Origin: Sorangium cellulosum So ce56
GTDB taxonomy: Bacteria; Myxococcota_A; Polyangia; Polyangiales; Polyangiaceae
Length of the DNA stretch: 64,000 bases
Direction of reading: 5' to 3'
Assembly (NCBI RefSeq): GCF_000067165.1
Contig: NC_010162.1
Span: 11,892,501-11,956,500 of the forward strand
The notes under the pieces were generated by a model. That model was not told the DNA's origin, did no database searches, and saw only the letters and a list, made by a program, of their open reading frames with translations. Each line of letters begins with the position of its first letter. Position 1 is the stretch's first letter. Both the position numbers and the translations under genes were made by a program. Below, one piece after another: positions 8,965 through 16,248 of the stretch.

Positions 8965-9981
8965 GTGCGAGGGCCCTGCTGCCGGCGGCGCGTTGCTGAC
9001 GGTGCGCACGGCGCGCACGGCGCGCATGCTCGCGTGCGGGCGCTCGCGTTTGCCGCCGTGGCCTTCGCCGCCGCGTGCTCCCGGGGCGGCCGGGGCGAGC
9101 AGGAGGCGGCGCCGTCCGGGGCGACGGGTCGCGCGCCGGCGAGCAGCGGCGCGGGGGCCGCACAGAGCCAGAGACGACCGCCTGCCGTCGTGAAAGAGCT
9201 CTCGGTGCGCAAGCTCGCGCCCGGCGCGGCGATCGTCATCGACGGCCGCCTCGACGAGCCGGCGTGGCAGGCGGCGGCGACGACAGGTCCGTTCGTCAAC
9301 GTGGGCACGGGCCGCGAGGATCGGTCGCTGCCGACGCAGGGCGAGGCGCGGCTGCTCTGGGACGATGGGTTTCTCTACGTCGGATTCGACGTCAGCGACA
9401 GAACGATCACCGGCGGGTTCCCCGAGGGCGCGCGCGACCCGCACCTCTGGGAGCGGGACACCGTCGAGGTGATGATCGATCCCGACGGCGACGGAGATAA
9501 CAAAGACTACTACGAAATTCAGATCAACCCTCAGAACCTCGTCTTCGACTCGCAGTTCGACGACTACAACGCTCCAAGGGGCGGCCCGAGCGGGCCTTTC
9601 GGTCATGAGGCGTGGAGCGCGGGGCTCGCGAGCGCGGTCGCGCTGAGAGGGACGCTCGACGACGACTCGGACGAGGACCGGGGGTACGTTGTCGAGGCGA
9701 AGATCCCGTGGAGCTCGTTCACGAAGGCGAAGGCGGCGCCGCCGTCGCCGGGGGACGCGTGGCGGATGAACTTCTACGCCATGCAGGACAACGGCGGGGC
9801 GGCGTGGTCGCCGATCCTGGGCGAGGGGAACTTCCACCGGGCGCGGCGGTTCGGGCGGGTCCGGTTCGTCGCGGCCGAAGGTGACGCGGGCGGCGCGGGG
9901 GCGCCCGCGACGGCGCCCTCCGCGCCCTCCGCGCCGGCCGGTCCGAAGCCGGGCGACCGGGCCGATCCGCTGGACCGCTGA
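8965..9981 (+). CDS. CBM9-like secreted lipoprotein
   Basis: The product is 338 aa from GTG 8965, only 10 bp after ffh. An in-frame GTG at 9034 would give a more ordinary signal peptide (VRALAFAAVAFAAACS, lipobox AAAC), so the true start may be there. The mature part begins with a low-complexity linker and then a carbohydrate-binding module family 9-like/DOMON-type beta sandwich: IDGRLDEPAW near residue 93, LLWDDGFLYVGFDVSD, WERDTVEVMIDPDGDGDNK, YYEIQINPQN, VEAKIPWSSF and WRMNFYAMQDN. This family binds sugars or related ligands outside the cell. The C-terminus is an Ala/Pro-rich tail. Function beyond ligand binding is unknown. Confidence 0.8.
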   Translation: MRGPCCRRRVADGAHGAHGAHARVRALAFAAVAFAAACSRGGRGEQEAAPSGATGRAPASSGAGAAQSQRRPPAVVKELSVRKLAPGAAIVIDGRLDEPAWQAAATTGPFVNVGTGREDRSLPTQGEARLLWDDGFLYVGFDVSDRTITGGFPEGARDPHLWERDTVEVMIDPDGDGDNKDYYEIQINPQNLVFDSQFDDYNAPRGGPSGPFGHEAWSAGLASAVALRGTLDDDSDEDRGYVVEAKIPWSSFTKAKAAPPSPGDAWRMNFYAMQDNGGAAWSPILGEGNFHRARRFGRVRFVAAEGDAGGAGAPATAPSAPSAPAGPKPGDRADPLDR

Positions 9982-10058
9982 GCCGCGTCCGGCGTTTCGA
10001 GCGACAGAACAGCGAACCCCGTTGCGGCGCGAGCCCTCCGTGGAAAGGGAAACAGAGG

Positions 10059-11375
10059 ATGTTCACGAAGCTCGGACTCCGGAATTTCAAGTCCTGGCGT
10101 GGCGCACATGCGTTCGACCTCAGGCCGCTCACGCTGGTGCTCGGCGTCAACTCGGCCGGAAAGACGAGCCTGCTCCAGCCGCTCTTGCTCCTGAAGCAAA
10201 CCATCGAGTCGCCCGACCGGCTCCTTTCGCTCAACCTGGGCGGGCAGCCCGGTGAGATGCTGGACCTCGGCAGGCTCTCCGACGTCGTCTCCGGGGGCGA
10301 CGTGCGCGCCGGGCTCGGCTTCCACCTGACGTTCGGCCCCGTGAGCATCGGGAAGGGGGCCGCGCCGCGCACGCTCGGCTCCGTGGACTACGAGGTGGAG
10401 GTTGGCGCCGGCGAGGACGAGAATCCCTACGTGGAGCGGCTCTCGTACGCCACCGTCGAGGGCGCCTATGCCGTCGCGCGCCAGCGAGACGGCGCCTACG
10501 CGCTCTCCGCGCCGGGCGGCCCTTTGCCCGACGACCGGCGAGCTCGGCGGACCTACGAGCCCGAGCGGTCCGTCGGCTTCTCGGCCGATGCGGTCGCCGC
10601 CCTCGGCGCCGCGGGGGCGGACGCGCAGGATCTCGCGCTCGCGCTGACGCGGGAGCTCCAGCGGCTCGCCTACCTCGGGCCCCACCGGAGCGTGCCCACG
10701 CGCCATTACGCCTGGACGGGGCGCTCGATAGGACAGCTCGGATCGAGCGGCGAGCACGCGATCCCGGCGCTGATCGCGAGCCTCGTCGGCCGCCACGCCG
10801 ACGGGTCCGAGCGGGGTCGCCTCGTCGAGCAGGTCTCCGCGGGGCTCGCGCGGCTCGGGGTCGCGGACAGGATGGAGATCGAGCGCCAGGCGACGACGTT
10901 CTTCCAGGTCATGATCACCTTCCAAGGCCACCGGACGAACCTGCTCGACGTCGGCTTCGGGGTCTCCCAGGTCCTGCCCGTGGTCACCGCGGCGTACTTC
11001 GCGCCCGAGGGCTCGACGGTGATCATGTCGGAGCCCGAGCTTCACCTGCACCCGCTGGCGCAATCCGCGCTCGGCGATCTGCTCATCGAGGCCGTGCGAG
11101 AGCGCGGGGTGCAGCTCCTCGTCGAGACGCACTCGGAGCACCTCTTCCGGCGGATCCAGACGTTGATGGCCGAGGAGCGCATCACGCCGGACGAGTGCGC
11201 CATGTACTTTGCCCGGTGCAGCGGAGGGGATTCGGTGCTCGAGCCGCTCCAGGTGAACGAGTACGGGCGGGTCGCGAACTGGCCCGACAAGTTCTTCGGT
11301 GACACGGTGGGCGAGGTCGAGCGGCAGATGGAGCGGATGCTCGACCGCATGGAGAAGGACGAGCAACGTGGCTGA
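10059..11375 (+). CDS. AAA/ABC-type ATPase, DUF3696-like (OLD-family relative)
   Basis: The product is 438 aa. An N-terminal half-ABC fold starts with LGLRNFKSW and carries Walker A GVNSAGKTS (residues 29-37). The C-terminal half has a Walker B-like block IMSEPELHLHP, in which the usual Asp is Ser but the catalytic Glu is kept, followed by the switch histidine in VETHSEHLF. The last 45 residues (VNEYGRVANWPDKFFGD) match the DUF3696 ending I know from this group. Such SMC/OLD-like ATPases often pair with a nuclease. Here the stop overlaps the start of a PIN-domain gene by eight bases, so the pair is translationally coupled. The architecture is reminiscent of ATPase-nuclease phage-defence modules, but that role is inference. 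Confidence 0.88.
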   Translation: MFTKLGLRNFKSWRGAHAFDLRPLTLVLGVNSAGKTSLLQPLLLLKQTIESPDRLLSLNLGGQPGEMLDLGRLSDVVSGGDVRAGLGFHLTFGPVSIGKGAAPRTLGSVDYEVEVGAGEDENPYVERLSYATVEGAYAVARQRDGAYALSAPGGPLPDDRRARRTYEPERSVGFSADAVAALGAAGADAQDLALALTRELQRLAYLGPHRSVPTRHYAWTGRSIGQLGSSGEHAIPALIASLVGRHADGSERGRLVEQVSAGLARLGVADRMEIERQATTFFQVMITFQGHRTNLLDVGFGVSQVLPVVTAAYFAPEGSTVIMSEPELHLHPLAQSALGDLLIEAVRERGVQLLVETHSEHLFRRIQTLMAEERITPDECAMYFARCSGGDSVLEPLQVNEYGRVANWPDKFFGDTVGEVERQMERMLDRMEKDEQRG

Positions 11376-11895
11376 TCATGTCGTCGACACCAACGTGCTC
11401 ATCGTCGCGAGCGCCGCCGATCCTGCCTCGCCGTTCAAGGACACCCACGTGCCGACGAGCGAGCGGAGGATCGTCTTCGCGTGGCTCAAGGATTTTCGCG
11501 CCGATGACGGGCGCCGCCTGATCATCGACAGGGCCCGCGGCATCCTGCGCGAGTACAGGAAGAAGCTGACGGCCCAGGACTACGGCATCGTCGTGGCGAT
11601 GGAGAAGCTCCGGACGGCGGCGTTCGTCTCCGTGCAGTACGACGGCGAGTATGCCGTCGTGCCCGAGCGGCTCGCTCGCTTCGACAACTCCGACAAGAAG
11701 CTCGTGGCGGCGCACCTCGCGCACCGGGCGGAAGGCGGTCAAAGCACCATCGTGAACGCGTGCGACACCGACTGGCACGAGCACGAAGAGGCGCTCTCCG
11801 CAGAAGGGGTGATCGTGGAGCAGCTCCTCCCGGCGTGGTGCCAGAGAGAGTTCTGGCGCAAGAACCCCGAGAAGATGCCTCCCGGCGCTCGATGA
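11368..11895 (+). CDS. PIN-domain nuclease, partner of the upstream ATPase
   Basis: The product is 175 aa. GTG 11368 is chosen because it overlaps the ATPase stop (GTGGCTGA) and is preceded by GGAGAAGGA. The sequence opens with HVVDTNVLIVA, the first PIN-domain strand with its conserved Asp (D7). Further acidic positions fit the PIN active site: DNSDKKLVAAHLAH in the middle and CDTDWHEHE near residue 130. PIN proteins are metal-dependent RNases or DNases, familiar as VapC toxins. No small antitoxin gene is adjacent; the ATPase occupies that place instead. Probable role: effector nuclease of a two-gene module. Confidence 0.82.
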   Translation: MADHVVDTNVLIVASAADPASPFKDTHVPTSERRIVFAWLKDFRADDGRRLIIDRARGILREYRKKLTAQDYGIVVAMEKLRTAAFVSVQYDGEYAVVPERLARFDNSDKKLVAAHLAHRAEGGQSTIVNACDTDWHEHEEALSAEGVIVEQLLPAWCQREFWRKNPEKMPPGAR

Positions 11896-12339
11896 TGCGC
11901 TTGCGGTGGCGCCGGCGCACCGTGACCTCGTTGTTCTCCACCCGGACCATAACGTCGCTCCCCATGGGGTCGCGGTGCGTCGTGGGGCGATGCGTCGTGG
12001 GCTCGTACGAGGCGAGCTCAAGGTGGGCGTGCTTCCTGAAAGCGAAACGCTACATCAACAGCATTCGTGAGGTCCGCGGCTTCCTGAAAACGAAACGTTA
12101 TATCAACAGCATTTGTGGCCCGTGATGCTGTACATTTCGCGCGGCGGGGTGGCGTCGCCGTGCAATGACACGACGCCTGCTGTCAGTAGCCTCCATGCGA
12201 GAGCGCGATCGAGCTATTGCGTCGACGCGAAAGATCGTTGAGAGTCGTGACATGCAATTGCATGCCTCGGATCGTGGCTCATCCCGACATACCGGGATCG
12301 AGCGCCCGTGGGCAGGCTGGATGGATGGAGGTTCATGCG
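11896..12339. other. Intergenic, 444 bp
   Basis: It holds the direct repeat at 12031-12117, and otherwise lower-GC sequence that probably contains the promoter of the di-haem lipoprotein gene. A GGAGG Shine-Dalgarno is at 12327-12331. I see no further gene. Confidence 0.45.
12031..12117. repeat. Two 39-bp direct repeats, 48-bp period
   Basis: Copies at 12031-12069 and 12079-12117 share 35 of 39 bases, with nine bases between them. Each begins GCTTCCTGAAA and ends ATCAACAGCATT(C/T)GTG. Three of the four differences are C/T changes. The period is a multiple of three and a plus-strand frame reads FLKxKRYINSI twice, but there is no start signal or homologue, so coding is doubtful. Tandem operator or mobile-repeat remnants are alternatives. 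Confidence 0.7.
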
Positions 12340-13095
12340 ATGACACGGTTCTTCACTCTTGTTGGAGCGATCCTTTTGGTGGCCTGCGGCGGTGCGGGGG
12401 AGGGCACCGGCGCGGAGAGCGGGACGGGCTCGGCGGGCGGAGACGATACGAGCTCGAGCGGCGAGGGGCCGACCACGTCGGTCACCACGACGAACACGAC
12501 GGGCACGGGGATCGAGGACCCGACGAGCGGGTCGGGCAGCACGAGCGGTTCAGGCGACGCGACCGGCTCGGGCGGCTCGGGTGGCTCCGGTGGCTCGGGC
12601 GCCGCGAGCGGCTCCGGCGGCACGGGGGGCACGGGCGGCGATGATCCGTTCGCGCACGCTCCGGTGTGCAGCAGCGACGAGCACTGGACGATGGGCGATC
12701 ACGAATCGCCGCTCATGCACCCAGGCATGGCGTGCCGGACCTGTCACTCGACGAAGGAGCCGCGGGTCGCGACGCGCCTGCCGATCGTCGGCACCGTCTA
12801 CCCGACCGGGCACGAGCCCGACGACTGCCTCGGCGTCGACGGGGAGGCCGAGGACGTGGTTGTCGAGATCACGACCGCCGACGCTCGGGTGATCCAGCTG
12901 CCGGTCAACGCGTCAGGCAACTTCCTCTTCGATACCGCACGAGATCGCACGCCCATCAAGTTCCCGATCACCGCACGGGTGGTGAAGGGCGACAAGGAGC
13001 GCAAGATGCTCGCCGCGCAGATGAGCGGCGATTGCAACAGCTGCCACTCCCAGAACGGCGCCGAGGGGGCGCCCGGACGGATCGTCGCGCCCTGA
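12340..13095 (+). CDS. Di-haem cytochrome-like lipoprotein with Ser/Gly linker
   Basis: The product is 251 aa. ATG 12340 has GGAGG eight bases upstream; ATG 12325 is a weaker alternative. MTRFFTLVGAILLVAC is a lipoprotein signal with Cys16 as the lipidated residue. A Ser/Gly/Thr-rich spacer of about 90 residues leads to the functional part, which carries two c-type haem motifs: CRTCH soon after the spacer (codons near 12736) and CNSCH near the C-terminus. Between them lies a beta-rich segment resembling carboxypeptidase-regulatory-like folds (GTVYPTGHEPDDC, then VVVEITTADARV). The build fits an extracytoplasmic electron-transfer lipoprotein. The partner is unknown. Confidence 0.78.
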   Translation: MTRFFTLVGAILLVACGGAGEGTGAESGTGSAGGDDTSSSGEGPTTSVTTTNTTGTGIEDPTSGSGSTSGSGDATGSGGSGGSGGSGAASGSGGTGGTGGDDPFAHAPVCSSDEHWTMGDHESPLMHPGMACRTCHSTKEPRVATRLPIVGTVYPTGHEPDDCLGVDGEAEDVVVEITTADARVIQLPVNASGNFLFDTARDRTPIKFPITARVVKGDKERKMLAAQMSGDCNSCHSQNGAEGAPGRIVAP

Positions 13096-13404
13096 CGCTG
13101 TCGCTGGCGCCCGCCGGCCGAGAGCATCTCGTGGATCACGAAGGTGGGTCGCGCCGGCGCCCTCGGCCACCGGAGAGAACCCTTCGCCTCGTGCTGGGGT
13201 GATCCCGAACATGGTGATTCATCGGATCGACACAGAAGAGCCTGCTTCGACCGCCTTCTGCCTCCCGTCGCGGAACACCGCACATCCAGCGTCCCATCAG
13301 GGCTGCGGCGGCGCCGCGCCCCTCGGGGCATCCGGCCCTGGACCCAGCCCCCGGCCCAGCAAAGCCGGCCCACACCCCGCCGGCTGCGCTAAGCTCCGCG
13401 CCCT
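13096..13404. other. Intergenic, 309 bp
   Basis: This is GC-rich sequence between the di-haem lipoprotein gene and the uup-type gene. I see no clear hairpin terminator, repeat or small gene. The promoter for the ABC-F gene presumably lies here. Confidence 0.4.
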
Positions 13405-15381
13405 GTGCCCGTCCTCACCGCTCACGATCTCCACAAATCCTTCGGTCCGCAGACCATCCTCGACGGCGTCTCGGTCAACATCCGCACGGGCGAGCGGGTG
13501 GGCCTCGTCGGCGTCAACGGCTCCGGCAAGAGCACGCTCGCCCGCATCCTCGCCGGGGTCGAGCAGGCCGACAGCGGCACCATCGCGCGCCGCCGCGGCG
13601 CGGAGATCGGCGTCCTCTCGCAGGATCCGGTCTTCGAGCCGACCGACACCGCGCGCGACGTGGTGCTCGCCGGGCTCTCCGCCTGGCACGCCGCCAAGGC
13701 CCGCCACGACGAGGTGAGCCGGGCGCTCGCGGCCGGCTCGGGGGACGCCGAGGCGCTCCTCGCCGAGCAGGCCGAGGCCGGGGCCGACGTCGAGCGGCTC
13801 GGCGGGTGGGACATGATGCACCAGGTCGACGCCATCATCGGCCACGTCGGCGTCACCCGGCCCGACGCGCCCATGAGCGTGCTCAGCGGCGGCGATCGCA
13901 GGCGCGTCGCGCTCGCCCGCCTCCTCGTGTCGCGTCCCGCCCTCGCCGTGCTCGACGAGCCCAGCAACCACCTCGACGTCGAGACCGTCGAGTGGCTCGA
14001 GCGCTACCTCGTCGAGGAGCACCCCGGCGCGCTCCTCCTCATCACCCACGATCGCTACCTGCTCGACCGCGTCGCGGAGCGCACGCTCGAGATCGACAAG
14101 GGCAAGGTCTACAGCTACGACGGCGGCTACGAGGAGTACCTCGAGCAGAAGGCCGAGCGCCTCGCGCTCGAGGCGCGCACCGAGTCGAACCGGCAGAACT
14201 TCCTGCGCACCGAGCTCGAGTGGCTCCGGCGGCAGCCGAAGGCGCGCACCGGAAAGCAGAAGGCCCGCATCCAGCGCGCCGAGACGACCAAGAGCGCGCC
14301 GCCGCCCAAGGCCGAGCGGACCGCGCAGCTCTCGGTGGAGTCGGTGCGCACCGGCAAGACCATCCTCGAGCTGAAGAAGCTCGGCCTCTCGCTCGACGGA
14401 AAGTGGCTCGTGCGCGGCCTCGACTTCACCCTGACCAAGGGCGAGCGCGTCGGCATCGTCGGCCGCAACGGCACGGGCAAGACCACGATGCTCCGCGCGA
14501 TCCTCGGCCAGCTCGGCGCCGAAGGCGACGGCGCGGCCGCCGAGGGGCCCCGCATGGAAGGCGAGGTCGTGCTCGGAAAGAACTCGAGCGTCGCCTACTT
14601 CGACCAGCACAGGAGCGGGCTCGACCTCGACAAGTCGATCTTCGAGAACATCGCGGGCTCGCACACGCGCGTCGAGGTCGGCGGCCGATCCATGGACGTG
14701 CGCAGCTACCTGGAGCGGTTCCTGTTCGATCCGAACAAGGCGCGGCAGCCGGTGGGCTCGCTCTCCGGCGGCGAGCGGGCGCGGGTCGCCCTGGCGAAGA
14801 TGCTCACCCAGAGCGTCAACGTGATCATCCTCGACGAGCCCACGAACGATCTCGACGTGATGACCCTCGCCGCGCTCGAGGAGATGCTCATCGAGCTCGA
14901 CGGCTCGGCGCTCGTCGTGACCCACGACCGCTGGTTCCTGAACCGGGTGGCGACCTCGATCCTCGCGTTCGAGGGGGACGGCCGGGTCGTGCGGTACGCG
15001 GGCAACTACGACGCCTACCGCGAGCAGCGCGCGAACGCCGCGCTCGAGACGGAGGCCGAGGCGCGGGCCGCGAAGGCCCAGGCGGCGGAGGCCCGGCCGG
15101 CGGCGGCGCCGGCGAAGGCCGCCGCGCGGGCCAGCGACAAGCCGAAGCTCACGTTCGCGGAGCGGACCGAGCTCGACGGCATCGTGGGGCGGATCGACGT
15201 GGCCGAGCAGAAGGTCGCCGAGCTCGAGGCGAAGCTCGCCGACCCGACGCTCTACGCGAGCCGCGGCGCGGACGTGGCGGGGCTGCTCTCGGAGCTCGAG
15301 CGCGCCAAGCAGGAGGCGGCGCGCCTGGTCAGCCGCTGGGAGGAGCTCGAGACGAAGCGCGAGGCCGCCGGCAAGGCGTGA
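13405..15381 (+). CDS. uup: ABC-F ATPase, Uup type
   Basis: The product is 658 aa from GTG 13405. It has two ABC domains: Walker A GVNGSGKST in the first, then LSGGDRRRVALARLL and DEPSNHLD, and GRNGTGKTT in the second, then LSGGERARVALAKML and DEPTNDLD. The interdomain segment (EWLRRQPKARTGKQKARI) and a C-terminal coiled coil of about 100 residues (two helices rich in Ala/Glu/Lys after an Ala-rich linker) are typical of Uup. ABC-F proteins act on the ribosome, and Uup is also linked to DNA recombination and resolution of stalled forks in E. coli. No transmembrane segments are present, as expected for the family. The first-site signature has GGD rather than GGE, a mild change. Confidence 0.92.
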   Translation: MPVLTAHDLHKSFGPQTILDGVSVNIRTGERVGLVGVNGSGKSTLARILAGVEQADSGTIARRRGAEIGVLSQDPVFEPTDTARDVVLAGLSAWHAAKARHDEVSRALAAGSGDAEALLAEQAEAGADVERLGGWDMMHQVDAIIGHVGVTRPDAPMSVLSGGDRRRVALARLLVSRPALAVLDEPSNHLDVETVEWLERYLVEEHPGALLLITHDRYLLDRVAERTLEIDKGKVYSYDGGYEEYLEQKAERLALEARTESNRQNFLRTELEWLRRQPKARTGKQKARIQRAETTKSAPPPKAERTAQLSVESVRTGKTILELKKLGLSLDGKWLVRGLDFTLTKGERVGIVGRNGTGKTTMLRAILGQLGAEGDGAAAEGPRMEGEVVLGKNSSVAYFDQHRSGLDLDKSIFENIAGSHTRVEVGGRSMDVRSYLERFLFDPNKARQPVGSLSGGERARVALAKMLTQSVNVIILDEPTNDLDVMTLAALEEMLIELDGSALVVTHDRWFLNRVATSILAFEGDGRVVRYAGNYDAYREQRANAALETEAEARAAKAQAAEARPAAAPAKAAARASDKPKLTFAERTELDGIVGRIDVAEQKVAELEAKLADPTLYASRGADVAGLLSELERAKQEAARLVSRWEELETKREAAGKA

Positions 15382-15490
15382 CCGGGCGCGACGGAGCGCG
15401 AGGCCGGCGGCAATCGGTCCAGGGGCGCAGGGGCGACCTGTCTCGCACGACGACCTTGTCGGCGCGGCGCCGCCCGGCGACCATGGCCTC

Positions 15491-15751
15491 ATGATGACCG
15501 TGTTCGAGGTGCACCTCGCCGAGGGATCCGACGGCGCCGGCCTGCTCAGCGACGAGGTCCTGAGCGAGACAGGCGCGCAGGTGATGACGCTCCAGGAAGC
15601 AGCGCTGGTCGGCTTCCAGGGCCTCCAGGCGCTCGACGGCTCCGGCAACGTCCGGCTCATCGCCGTGCGCGCGCGTGACGCCGCCTGGATCCACCGCTGC
15701 CTGGAGACCCACGGGGCCGTCGCCGGGTTCCGGGCTCACCAGGTCGACTGA
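15491..15751 (+). CDS. Small hypothetical protein, 86 aa
   Basis: It begins with a double ATG at 15491. The product is soluble and acidic with no membrane segment. It shows a beta-alpha pattern (MTVFEVHLAEG, then GAQVMTLQEAALVGFQGLQAL, then RLIAVRARDAAWIHRCLETHGAVAGFRAHQVD) suggestive of a small ferredoxin-like fold, perhaps a regulator or ligand-binding protein. Codon use is like its neighbours, which supports it as a real gene, but I do not recognise a family. It lies 109 bp after the uup stop on the same strand. Confidence 0.6.
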   Translation: MMTVFEVHLAEGSDGAGLLSDEVLSETGAQVMTLQEAALVGFQGLQALDGSGNVRLIAVRARDAAWIHRCLETHGAVAGFRAHQVD

Positions 15752-16248
15752 GCCACATCGCCCCCGCTGCTCGACCGACACCCGCGCCGCTCTGGCGCGG
15801 CGTCCCTCCTGCGTGCTGTGGCGGGGGACTTCGGCCGAAGGTGGAAGGCTTTGGAGCCGCCAAGGCGCCAAAAGACGCCAAAGGACGCCAGATTTTTTTT
15901 GTATTTTTCTTGGCGTCTTATGGCGCCTTGGCGGTTCCATTCTCTCTTCCATCCTTCCGTCAGGGTGGGGGAATTCCCTCACCACCCCGCGCGCCTTGTC
16001 CAGAATGCCGTGGATGCCAGTCCCGCCGCCCGGCGCACGGAACATGAAGTCCCGACAAGCCCGCTGAAGCAGGCGAAGCTCGCCTCCACGAACATCGATG
16101 AGATCCGGTGTCCATCACCACGCATGGCACGCCTCGCGCGCCGCCTTCGCGCGTCCCTGGCCCGCAGGAGGCTCGTTCTACTGTATCTCGTATCACTAGA
16201 AAGTTGGCGTGTGGTTGCACTGTCTACCGACGATGGTAACAACACCGC
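15752..16248. other. Intergenic, 497 bp, with an AT-richer inverted repeat
   Basis: It contains the inverted-repeat element at 15853-15938. The last 80 bases are AT-richer. A TTGCAC (16215-16220), 16 bases, TAACAA (16237-16242) arrangement ends seven bases before ATG 16249 and could be a promoter giving a nearly leaderless peptidase transcript; this is tentative. Confidence 0.45.
15853..15938. repeat. Long near-perfect inverted repeat with T-rich loop (GGCG-CTTGG type element)
   Basis: Arms at 15853-15881 and 15910-15938 are reverse complements at 27 of 29 positions, separated by a 28-base loop with an eight-T run and a further GGACGCCA unit. The arms are built of short CCGCCAAGGCGCC and GACGCCAA units. 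Similar GCCAAGACGCC/TTGGCG arrays recur, from memory, between genes in many unrelated bacterial genomes. The T run lies in the loop and not after the stem, so it is not a standard terminator. Confidence 0.85.

Noticed and set aside
13297..15660. Long minus-strand frame opposite the uup gene
   Set aside because: The plus-strand frame has both ABC domains and signatures; the antisense frame is Arg/Leu/Ala-rich without any motif.
15853..15938. Inverted repeat considered as an intrinsic terminator of the small gene at 15491
   Set aside because: The T run lies in the loop and the stem is 100 bp beyond the stop; the arms are of the repeated-element kind.
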